From the NCBI GenBank assembly GCA_027886175.1, contig JAJNNQ010000018.1, positions 21,433,001-21,497,000 on the forward strand: a stretch of 64,000 nt of DNA. Direction: 5' to 3'. The position numbers and the translations under genes are program-made. Source of the stretch: Phylloscopus collybita (lineage: Eukaryota > Chordata > Aves > Passeriformes > Phylloscopidae). Shown in pieces: positions 1-9,157 of this stretch (positions within the stretch are counted from its first letter, which is position 1; every line of letters begins with the position of its first letter). Below the pieces are notes generated by a model that had not been told where the DNA came from, searched no databases, and was given only the letters and a program-made list of their open reading frames with translations.

Positions 1-3000
1 AACCTTTAAGATATAATTCAGCCTCCATCTCTGCCATTACTGTCAATTATAGATACTTTAAATGTTAGAATTGCAAAAGAGAAATTAAACAAAACTAAAC
101 TAAACGAACCAAACAAATAAAAAATAAAGGGCAAAAAAGCAATACCATTAAATGCAACCCTCCCAACATTTACATAGCACTGCTACACAGTTAGAAAAAG
201 AGAGATTGGGGCTGGAGAGTTGTGAACATTTTCCTGAAGTGTTATTTAATACTAGTCTGCACCTCAAGTATGGCAATCTAAATTCCCCTACAGAACAAGT
301 CTTATGGTTTTCGAGGCATAGCAATTTCTACCCATGCTTAGAGAAAGAGTGGGTGTTGTGAAAATCAGAAACTACTGCACAACAGAAGGTCTTATGTTCC
401 ACCTAAATATTTAGCTAGCAAGAGGAAGGCTAAATAGCTGTGCTTTTTCTATCCATAAATTTCCCTAGATTGAAGAGAGGTGGGAGAGACAAAGAAAAGT
501 TAAGCTAGAGGATAACACTGGCCCCAAAAGAAATAGCAGTACATGGGCTAAAAGCACACCATAGGATGCCAATTAGCAACTGTGCCCCCTCATTACAGGA
601 TTTGGGTTCCATAACAACTTTTCAAAACACAGCAGAAGAAAAAAATACAATGAGTTAAGAGACAAAATAGTACTATTATTGAAAGGAATTAAATGATACA
701 ATGACTTGCACTAGCAATAGCTTGGGATCAGTGACCCACGGGTCTTTTGCAGCCCCAAGGCCTATATTGTAAAGGAAGGAAATTCAGCTATGTCAGTAAG
801 AGAAATCATTTAGACCACCACCTAGATCACAGTGACAACATTGTATTCGTGCTTCCTTGCAGTGCTGATGTGCCTTCCTGCAGCCCTGCTGAGCACTCAG
901 GCAAGGAGCTCCCACCTGAAATGGGCCAGGACCAGCCTCAGTGGATAACACCAGGATTCGTCCTTGTGAGCTAACAGCAGTATCATACACAGTCAGGGAA
1001 CTAACTGGGAAGATTTACTGGAAGATGAGAAATAGATACTATGCTGTACCATTTATTTGCTATGAGAACTTGTTGGCTGTCCTGGAAAGGTATAATCTTC
1101 CTAGACAACCCAAAGTAACAGCTGTCTGACAATAAGTTTGTCAGAATAACCATTATCATGCTATTACATAGCAGGCCCTGTGAATCCAGCTGTCTTTTTA
1201 ATGGTGGCAGCTCAAAATCTTGCTGTGGGAAACAAATTCATTCTCTCACTCCCACCCATGCTAAATGCCATTACAAGCCAACACATTAATATCACTCCAC
1301 TTATACATTACGTATGATGCTTATGTTTAAATAACACCCTCAGATACAGTATGAGCAATCTGAAATTTCTGATGAGACTGAAAACTGGCTGCAGATTTCA
1401 GGTTTTTCTTGTAATGACTTGTTTTTCTCAGTCTTCGATGTATACAACAAATCTGGGAGATAAGCTTCTAAGTTTCTGGTTTAGTTTAGCAAAAATTACC
1501 ATTTCAAGCCTTAATACATTACCTTCCTGGAACAAAATCTTCTCCCAAGCACACAAATGTCTGCTTTGTGTAGCAAATCCTACTAAATATATTTGAGACT
1601 GTAAGGAAAGAGGAAAGAACATGGCGACATATATGAGTGTTGCACAGCAGGACCAGCAAGACTGGGGGACAGCTTGAACATTTTAAGAATAGGATTCTGA
1701 AGCTGTTTTGCTTCCTGGTTGCAAAGGCACTGGAGAAACCACAAATATATACAAACTTTATGTCTCTCATGATACTTCACTTACTTGAAACCTGTCGTCT
1801 GTTTATGTCACATGCTGCCCTTCCAAGTTAATTAAAAAAACCCAAACAAACAACAACAATAAATCAGTAGTTGCAGAGGCATCCAGCTTACACCCCTCCT
1901 CCCTTATAAGCTATGGAATTTTTCCCACCTAAAAGTTTCAGTTCAGTTTTGGTTTAGGCTGGATATTATGTTCAAACCAAAATACAGCAGAAGTGTGTGC
2001 TAAACAGCTGGCTTTCTAGACTTCCTAATGCTTACATTCCTGAAAATTACCTGTGGCATGTATGCAAATGAAATAGTGCAATGAAACATGGAAACACTCA
2101 GGTCTCAAACAGTGTTTCACATAGCAAAGCACTTTCAGTCCATCCACTCACATCAGGGCGTGCATTACCTCACAAGGAGCACAGAGCCAGTTTCACTTCT
2201 ACCAGTTTTCTACAATAGAGGACGGGAACACTATAGGAAGCAGCTTTGGCTGGAGAATTACATCTCAAAGTCTATTCAAGTTAACACATGAACTCCACAA
2301 TATGATACTTCCCATGCTGTACAGCACGTGCCTTTAACACCAAACTTTAATTTGTAAAACCTTTACTTTCGTCATAAATAAATCTTGCAAATAGCGGGTA
2401 ATTCCAAATCCCATGACTTTTGTGGAGTCCAAGAATATCCTAGGAGAAGACTGTGTCAAAAGAACACCCGTTACAGCATTTGATACTAAATTACATCCCA
2501 AACTTGAGAATAATAGTCCCTATTATGTAAGGCTTATAATTCAACTTTTCATTTGACATCTCCTTTGTGCACCGTGGAACCAAACAGGCTTCCTTTTCTG
2601 AATGGAACAACAGTTCTCATTTCATATGTCTCATTGAAGCAACACCTCTATAGAGCAGATGGATCTCCTTTGCACTACACTCTATGAAAAGAAGTGTCAT
2701 TTAAACATGAGGCCTTTATATCAACTGCAATTGGAAAAATAACCAGCATGGCTTTCTGATCCTGCCAGAATCTGACTGCCTGCTTCTATTTGTATCTTTT
2801 GTGGATGAAAGTCTGAGGAAGAATAAATGAGGATAATTTTTAAAAAGCTAAAAGCCAATACTTATCCCCCCAATTTCTCTTCCTCCCCCTGACATTAGCT
2901 GGAAGATAGTGATGAGCTGTGTGCATGCATACAACCTGCATACAGACCCCTTGTAGGGGTCATCATTCCCTTGATGACCCCTTGTAGCGCTCTTTTACAC

Positions 3001-6000
3001 AACTGTAGGAGAAAACCTAATTTCAGGAGTAGAGCTAGATACACAGAACTCAAGAAGCAAACTATATCTTTACATAATCCCATATTGCTTTCAACAACTC
3101 CAGCAGTGTTTATTGGACATCTGCCCTGGTAGCACAACAGTGCAACATTTACAGTCCCACACTCTCTCTACTGCACAATTCAAGAACTAACACACTACTT
3201 GAGCAATTGGGTTTTGTCTGGCTGCTGCACAATGCCATCTGGGTTACAGGGCTTTTATTCTCCAAGTTATGAAGTCAGCATGACACAGAGCTATTTTGGA
3301 GGATGGCTACTGCACACCGGTCACAATTTAAAACCATTTTCTTCCACTGATAGAAAAGAGAAAAGCATTAAAGTAATGCAGGTTCTTTGTGGAATTGACT
3401 ATAGCTACCTAAATCTAAATGCCTTCCAGTTTGAGAGAAGAAAGGGAAGAAGAAAGAGATCATTAAATTATTATTTTATCATGCACATGGCAGCTGAACA
3501 AAAGTCTTGTGTGGTAAGAATGAGGCACTTTTTAGGGTCTTGAAGATAGAAGAGCATAATATGGACAACTAGTGTATACCAAGAAAAGTCTTCTGCCTCT
3601 CTGCTCTGAGGAAAATAAGGAACACACATATTTTAGTTCAAAACATAACCTCATTCTCACAATAAAGAGTAAAACATATACATTGAACAAGCTATCCTTA
3701 TTCCAACAGAAGGAAGCACCCACCAAAACAGACTTTTTCTTCCACACAAAACCCCCAGACAACTATCAAGAAATAGAGCTGAATTGACAAGCTGAGATCC
3801 ATAAGTTTCTAATGTCAGCTGTCTTTCAAGGAAATATCCTGGGATGTTCACAGGTCAGTGTGTCCCTTACTCTCTCAAAGAGTAAGTGTGGTGGTGTCCA
3901 ACCTGTGCAGGTTCTGCAACTGCATCGACCATAAATGCTTGGGCCATTGGACTGCCTCTGCAGATACACATGGTTTGAGAAAAGGTGACTGCCAAAATTA
4001 GATGAACTAAGGAATAGACTAAACTTTCAAGCAAAGCTTGAGAAATATCCTGCTTTTTCCTAACAGAAATCACTATTTCTCATATTAGGACAGAGTTGGA
4101 GAGAGAAGTCTGCAGAAAGGTTTGTGAGAGCCAGATACGCCAGGTTTATGTGCTAGTATGTCCACAGAGAGGAGGAAAAGGAGCATGTAAAGGATTAGAC
4201 AGATCAAATCCAAATTAGATTATGATGACAACTTCCTGAGGAAATATACTCTGGTGAGATTTCTAGGCCATCAATCTCTTACAGATTCTTATGAGAACTC
4301 TGAAAAGAGGTTCATATCAGGCTCAGTACTCCAGAGTCCTCTCAGCTGTCACTGTTACAGGAAGATGGGTTGCAGTAATAAATCAGCCAGGGAGGACAGG
4401 CTGCTTTTGGCTACCATGCAACTATGCTGGGACTGTGATCTTTGCTCTCTGACAGCTGTGTCAACTTTCCCACACTATGGAGTACCTATTTACACATAAG
4501 AAAACCTGTCTTCGCTCTCACTGTGCTAAACATTACCGAGATCAATGACACAAGTGACCTTTTTATTTCAGTAATATAGGCAACACTGCTCAACAGACAT
4601 CTACAAATGACTTTTTGTTTTTTTTTAGTATGTGTGTACATGAGCCCCTATATTCACCAACATTTCAGAGAGGCACAAATACCTGTTTAAGAAGAACTGG
4701 TTTAGGTCTAATGATCAGAGATGGCAACACTCAGCCTCTCAGAAAACATTTTATTATGTCTCAGAAGCAGGCAGCTTGTAACAGTGTATCACATCCTGTA
4801 GAGGATGTCACCAGGACAATTGTTTATTCTATTACTCTTTTCTTTCCCTTATGGTGGGGGCTGTACTGAAGAAGAGGTTTTTGTCAGTGGCAGACCAATT
4901 CATAGTGTTACTCTGTCATACCCCACAGCCAGGTATCCTTTACTTTTCCCACTGCTACAGGTATCTCAGACCCCACATTCTACCTTCATTTTCGCTTAAC
5001 ATCAGATTTTGTCTCTTTTCCTCCTAACACTCCTCTCCACATTGCACATTCCTTTTCTTGTTTTATTTAAAACTAGTAAAGCTGTTATTCAGCAGCTGGG
5101 AGAAAAGAGATTTGATGAGACTCATCTATTGCTGAGACCATGCTGACCTGGATCTTTCACTTTTCTCTTTCTCTCCCCAGTGAGCTGCAGTAATAAGAGC
5201 TCAGCAGCTCTAAAAGCAATCGATACAGAGATGACGTGGGCAATTACCAGCCTGGACAACTCAAAGGACTTCCAGTAAATAAATAAAGAAAAAACAAGAA
5301 AGTTTTCTGAAGCCAAACAATTCCACCAGGAGCCTTTGTTGAGGTGAAAAGTCATGAGGGGTGGTGGTGGTGAAATAAATCAATGTCCAAGGCAGATGAG
5401 GAAGAATGCAAGGAGGGCATGAGAGGTAGTATGCAAGCTGCACAACAGAAACAAAGATCCAAAGACATGAGGACCAAACCTGAGCTTGTTCTAGCAACCT
5501 GTCTGCACCATTATAACTCCACTGACTACAGTGATACAGTGGAATGCCATCACTGACTTGTTATGTTTACAAACTCACAGTTGTACAAAGGTATACCTTG
5601 AGGACATATTAAGACAGCCATTCCATTTCTCCTCTCCATTTCAACCCCCATACAGAAAGCCTGGAGCATCACAGCACGCAGCTTGTACCTCAATAATTCC
5701 CTTTTCCTGGGGCCAAGAGTAAATCAATTTCCATGTGGAATGCTGAGAGAAAAAAGCTCCACGGCTATGGCAGGATTCCACATTCTTCCTTCACTCTTCA
5801 AGTTAATATAATCCTGGAGTGCCAAAAAGCTCAACCTCCCACATTAATCATCTCATTAATGTTGTACTTCCACCAGTCCCATTAATATAAAATAGTGCTT
5901 ACTGAAAGAAATTTTTAATGGCTGTCCTCTTGAACATTGGTTGAAAGAAAAATTCTCCCAGATCAAACCATTTGCATTAGTTTTGCCAGAGTGATTCCTT

Positions 6001-6617
6001 TTGCTTTCCCATCACCCCATTTTTATTTATATAGATAATCCTTCAAGTATCTAATGTCTTTGCCCCTTTTTACCCCTTCATCTCTGACACAGAATGTTTG
6101 AGAAATCTGATGCCTCTCCCCGCTCCTATCAAAACCATGCCAGAGGCAGCAAACGAGATGTCGTGAGACTGCAGTGTAGCCCAATGGAACTGTTTTTCAC
6201 GGCTTGCAAAGCTGTTTCACCACATGGTGCTCTGTATCAAACAGCTCTGTACAAGCCTCCTGCACCCTCAGGGGGTTCGACTCAGGCTTCAGCAGCAGCA
6301 GGCAGGTGGTCTGCAGGATGACTGACACTTCAATACTTACTATAGGACTGGGGGTGGCAGGAAGGCACATACATATTTCTTGTCTTTCAGTGACACTAGA
6401 AATGGAAAAACAAGTGACACCTGCTGCTAATGACAAATGATGAGCTCAGGTTCAGAAAGGCTCATTCACACTGCAGGCAGTATTCATGTGACACATGTGG
6501 ACTCTGAGATCCAGAGAGGCTTAAGTCACGGGCAAAATCTGGATGAGGAAAAGATGAAGACGACCAGGAAAAAGCAGAGTGAGCTGCAGATGGTGCTGTC
6601 TGTGTTGACATGTTTGC
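1..6617. other. Intronic sequence left of the ERV
   Basis: AT-rich sequence with many short random open frames in all frames and no recognisable protein similarity. A compact hairpin lies at 2945-2987 (own entry). No CR1 tail, LTR or RNA gene was recognised in the rest. Confidence 0.6.
2945..2987. repeat. Interleaved direct and inverted repeat (hairpin)
   Basis: The 12-mer GACCCCTTGTAG occurs at 2945-2956 and again at 2976-2987. Between them GGGGTCATCA (2956-2965) and TGATGACCCC (2972-2981) form a perfect 10-bp inverted repeat with a 6-nt loop. A second nested hairpin, GACCCC-TTGTA-GGGGTC, lies at 2945-2961. The structure is directly visible; its function is unknown. Confidence 0.8.
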
Positions 6618-6622
6618 ACCTC
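6618..6622 (+). repeat. ERV target-site duplication, left copy (ACCTC)
   Basis: ACCTC immediately precedes the 5' LTR and is repeated exactly at 13139-13143 after the 3' LTR. A 5-bp duplication is typical of ERV-L and many other ERV insertions. Its perfect state argues for an unrearranged, fairly recent single insertion. Confidence 0.9.
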
Positions 6623-6729
6623 TGTCTTGGGTTGTGGAGCTGGGTTTTGTGTATTCTATTTACATCTGTTTTGAGGCCTGATGACCCACCTTGATAGGCC
6701 ATTGTTACCTTCCCCAGCCTGTGCGGTGC

Positions 6730-6747
6730 ATTTGCATTTCTATACAT
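6730..6747 (+). promoter_or_regulatory. Octamer motif plus TATA-like box in the 5' LTR
   Basis: ATTTGCAT (6730-6737) is a perfect POU/Oct octamer. TATACAT (6741-6747) follows 3 bp later and a G-rich tract begins about 15 bp downstream. The same pair is in the 3' LTR (12511-12528). The motifs are seen; use as promoter is inference. Confidence 0.5.
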
Positions 6748-7139
6748 CTCATGCCCTGGCGGTGGGGGGTGGGGGGGAGGGGAGGTGGCCGGGTGGGGTC
6801 GGTGCTGCTCTGCTGCAGGAGCGGGGTGCGCGGCGCTTCCTTCGTGGCGGTGTGGGAAGAGCTTCTTCGTCTCCTGTGCTCGCCATCCTGTCTCCCTCCT
6901 CGCCGTCCCTGAACCGGTTTCTTCGCAGAATCATCTCTGCTCCAACAGGATCACGTCTGCCACTCCAGAAGTGTTTGGACTGTTTACGTTCGGACTGTTA
7001 TCAACATCCTGAATCACAGGGTCAGATTGAAACTCTGACTTTGTCAGGGTTTTCTTCTAAAATTATTGTTTATTTGTTTATTTGTTTGGTTGGTTGGGTG
7101 GTTTTGTTTCCTATCATATTTGTATTGTTAATACCTCCT

Positions 7140-7145
7140 AGTAAA
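7140..7145 (+). terminator. Possible variant polyadenylation signal AGTAAA (LTR)
   Basis: No AATAAA is present in the LTR. AGTAAA, a known weaker variant hexamer, lies about 145 bp before the LTR end, and GT-rich sequence follows about 60 bp later. The equivalent copy in the 3' LTR would terminate proviral transcripts. This is a plausible assignment only. Confidence 0.35.
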
Positions 7146-7295
7146 GAACTGTTATTCCTATTCCCAACATTTTTGCCTGAGAGCCCTTGATTGCAAAATT
7201 ATAATTCGTCGGGGTGCGAGGGGTTGGTATTCTCCATCCTAGGGGAACCTCAGTTTCCCTGGCAGATACCTGTCTTTCCAAACCAAGACAGATTT

Positions 7296-7314
7296 TGGCG
7301 CCCAAGGGTGGGGC
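7296..7314 (+). other. Primer binding site, tRNA-Lys-like
   Basis: TGGCGCCCAAGGGTGGGGC begins 5 nt after the 5' LTR, the usual place for the tRNA primer site, and starts with the required TGG. It resembles the complement of the 3' end of the tRNA-Lys used by several betaretroviruses, with one extra base and one substitution near the middle. ERV-L elements were named for tRNA-Leu priming, so this is a departure for the group. The tRNA assignment rests on recall and should be checked against the host tRNA set. Confidence 0.75.
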
Positions 7315-7380
7315 ACGAGGGCATTGAGAGAGAGGAATAACAGTTCTTGAGTATTAGATAAAAGCCCACTGGCCAGAATA

Positions 7381-9141
7381 ATGTGGTCTAGCTTTCCCTG
7401 GTTTGGGTGGCACGTGGTGGTGGCTGTATTTCTGCCATTTGCTACTCCTTATGTAAATATGGGTCCTATGACTAAGGCTACTGTGGCTGGCATTCAGTTT
7501 ATTTTGTGGATTAATAAGGTGAGAAATTCATGGATTTTTAACTTCCTCTGGAAAGCAAGCACATGGATTCATAGCTATCATAGGCTAACTCTGTGCTTCT
7601 GGGGTTACTTTAACAATGGTACCTATTGTAAGGAAATGGCACCGGGGGAAATTTTCTCCCAGCCCTTCACACAGTTTTTTGGGTCCACCCCACCAGTTTT
7701 TGAAGGGTTGAAATCTCTGAGTGCTAATGATATCATACAGTGGCTGGTGTTGCTGGTATGCCTGTTCTGTTTGGCATTCAGAGATAAGGGGAAATTGGCC
7801 TGGGTAAGCACCTTAATAAGTACCCCAGAGAATAAGAATGCAGCCCAAGAGTCCGCTCCTGCCCCACAGCCTGCCTCAGAGATAAACCACCCGGTTTGGG
7901 TGGGGGCTCTGATGAAGGAGATGCAAGAAAAGATGAGCCAGGTGCTGAGGGAGTACATCTCCCCAGCTAGTGGGAAATCCTTCCCCTGCCCTGACAAAAG
8001 AGAGCCTGATGGTGCAGCAATGAAACCCACAGAGATTACAACTGCTCAGGTCCCAGCTGAACCACAGGGGCAGTCACAGCCAGCGGCAGTTGCCCCTGTG
8101 GAAACAAAGAAATCTAAGGTGAAAACAGCAAACCCAGACAATAAGAAAGGAGGGCCCTCACAACCTGCAGGGGAATCACATGTTCAGATCATCACCGAGT
8201 CCCTGTCGTACGAAAGTCTCCGTAACCTGCAAAAAGATATCGTACGGCGGGGGCGTGAGGCTTACACAGCCTGGCTACTTCGGGTATGGGACCTCATGGG
8301 TACTGGTGTGCAATTGGACAGTGGTGAGGCAAGGAATTTGGGACCCTTGACCCAGGACTCAGGTATAAATCAGGTATTTGTAAGAGAGCCAGGACCCCTT
8401 TCCCTTTGGGAGCGGCTTTTAATGAGTGTGAGAGAGAGATTTATCCACAAAGAAAGAATGCAGGAGCACCACCATAGAATGCGCTGGAAAACTCTGGAGG
8501 AAGGGATCCAACAGCTGAGGGAAGTGGCGGTGCTGGAGGTACTTTTTGGGAGGAGTGGACAGCATGATAATGACCCTGACAAGGTTAAATGCACAGGGCA
8601 GATGTTGTGGAATCTGGCAAATCTAGGGCCATCTCAGTACACCACCTTTATTGCAACAATTAATGCTGAGGACAATCGAGAGACAGTGGGGTCTGTTGCC
8701 AATAAGCTTAGGAATTATGAAAGTATGATCAATGGCCCGATGCAGGCTCATATCTCTGCCGTGGTTAAAGAACTCAAAGAAGAGATAAGGGGGGTGAGGG
8801 AGGAGATGAGGACAAACAGTTCCAATGTGGCACCAGTGCGAGTCACAGGCCCCAGAGTTAGAGCCCAACGACCCCCAGCTCGAGAGAGAGGGTACACCCC
8901 AAGAGCTGACCTGTGGTTTTATCTGCGTGACCATGGGGAAGACATGGGAATGTGGGATGGGAAACCCACTTCTGTCCTGGCAGCACGGGTGCGTGAGCTC
9001 AAGGAGAGGAACAATCACCAAGGGGGATCTACGAAAATGAAAGTAGCCTCAGCCTCCTATAACCAAGCTGCCAATGCTGTGTTGAATCCCCTTGAAGGAA
9101 CCTCTAGTATGTATGCTCAGGGAGGGGATAACCAGTGCTAG
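7381..9141 (+). CDS. gag: Gag-like structural polyprotein of the ERV (586 aa)
   Basis: By position this is the capsid-forming Gag. The ATG at 7381 is the first in frame after a stop at 7348, leaving a leader of about 66 nt after the primer binding site. Residues ~10-22, ~38-57 and 121-133 are hydrophobic and aromatic-rich, like a signal anchor or membrane segments. Residues ~140-275 are a Pro/Ala/Gln-rich linker with a lysine cluster at 243-256. A capsid-like part starts near 275 and contains the motif AWLLRVWD (297-304), which I associate with ERV-L-type capsids. Helical, charged stretches lie at ~341-390 and 457-480. The C-terminus is Arg- and Gly-containing but has no CCHC zinc knuckle, as in foamy viruses. 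It ends at UAG 9139-9141, with pol continuing in the same frame. Gag identity is secure from context; domain limits are inference. Confidence 0.85.
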   Translation: MWSSFPWFGWHVVVAVFLPFATPYVNMGPMTKATVAGIQFILWINKVRNSWIFNFLWKASTWIHSYHRLTLCFWGYFNNGTYCKEMAPGEIFSQPFTQFFGSTPPVFEGLKSLSANDIIQWLVLLVCLFCLAFRDKGKLAWVSTLISTPENKNAAQESAPAPQPASEINHPVWVGALMKEMQEKMSQVLREYISPASGKSFPCPDKREPDGAAMKPTEITTAQVPAEPQGQSQPAAVAPVETKKSKVKTANPDNKKGGPSQPAGESHVQIITESLSYESLRNLQKDIVRRGREAYTAWLLRVWDLMGTGVQLDSGEARNLGPLTQDSGINQVFVREPGPLSLWERLLMSVRERFIHKERMQEHHHRMRWKTLEEGIQQLREVAVLEVLFGRSGQHDNDPDKVKCTGQMLWNLANLGPSQYTTFIATINAEDNRETVGSVANKLRNYESMINGPMQAHISAVVKELKEEIRGVREEMRTNSSNVAPVRVTGPRVRAQRPPARERGYTPRADLWFYLRDHGEDMGMWDGKPTSVLAARVRELKERNNHQGGSTKMKVASASYNQAANAVLNPLEGTSSMYAQGGDNQC

Positions 9142-9157
9142 AGGGGCCCTGCCTCTA
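9139..9157 (+). promoter_or_regulatory. Candidate UAG readthrough element between gag and pol
   Basis: Gag ends in UAG, and pol continues in the same frame without any intervening stop. The stop codon itself forms the first arm of a 6-bp inverted repeat: TAGAGG (9139-9144) pairs with CCTCTA (9152-9157) around a 7-nt loop GGCCCTG. Same-frame readthrough of a single UAG is the established strategy of gammaretroviruses, where a downstream pseudoknot assists. No pseudoknot is evident to me here. The arrangement is seen; use for recoding is inference. Confidence 0.6.

Larger units (their letters stand above)
6623..7290 (+). repeat. 5' LTR (668 bp)
   Basis: Starts TGTCTTGG and ends CCAAGACA. By eye it matches the 3' LTR (12404-13138) base for base except in a G-rich patch around 6781-6821. 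There it holds one diverged 22-bp unit (6800-6821), where the 3' LTR has four clean units. It contains an octamer motif and TATA-like box (6730-6747), a long G-run (6764-6797) and an AGTAAA hexamer (7140-7145). U3/R/U5 borders cannot be fixed from sequence. If the TATA-like box is used, R would begin near 6770 and be unusually long. Confidence 0.95.

Noticed and set aside
6271..6290. GGTTCGACTCA resembling a tRNA B box
   Set aside because: The flanking bases do not pair into a T-stem and no A box or cloverleaf can be built.
6681..7190. 169-codon open frame across the 5' LTR (and a 188-codon frame at 12472-13038 in the 3' LTR)
   Set aside because: It is entirely LTR sequence, its length changes with the 22-bp repeat number, it has no domain, and the region is regulatory by structure.
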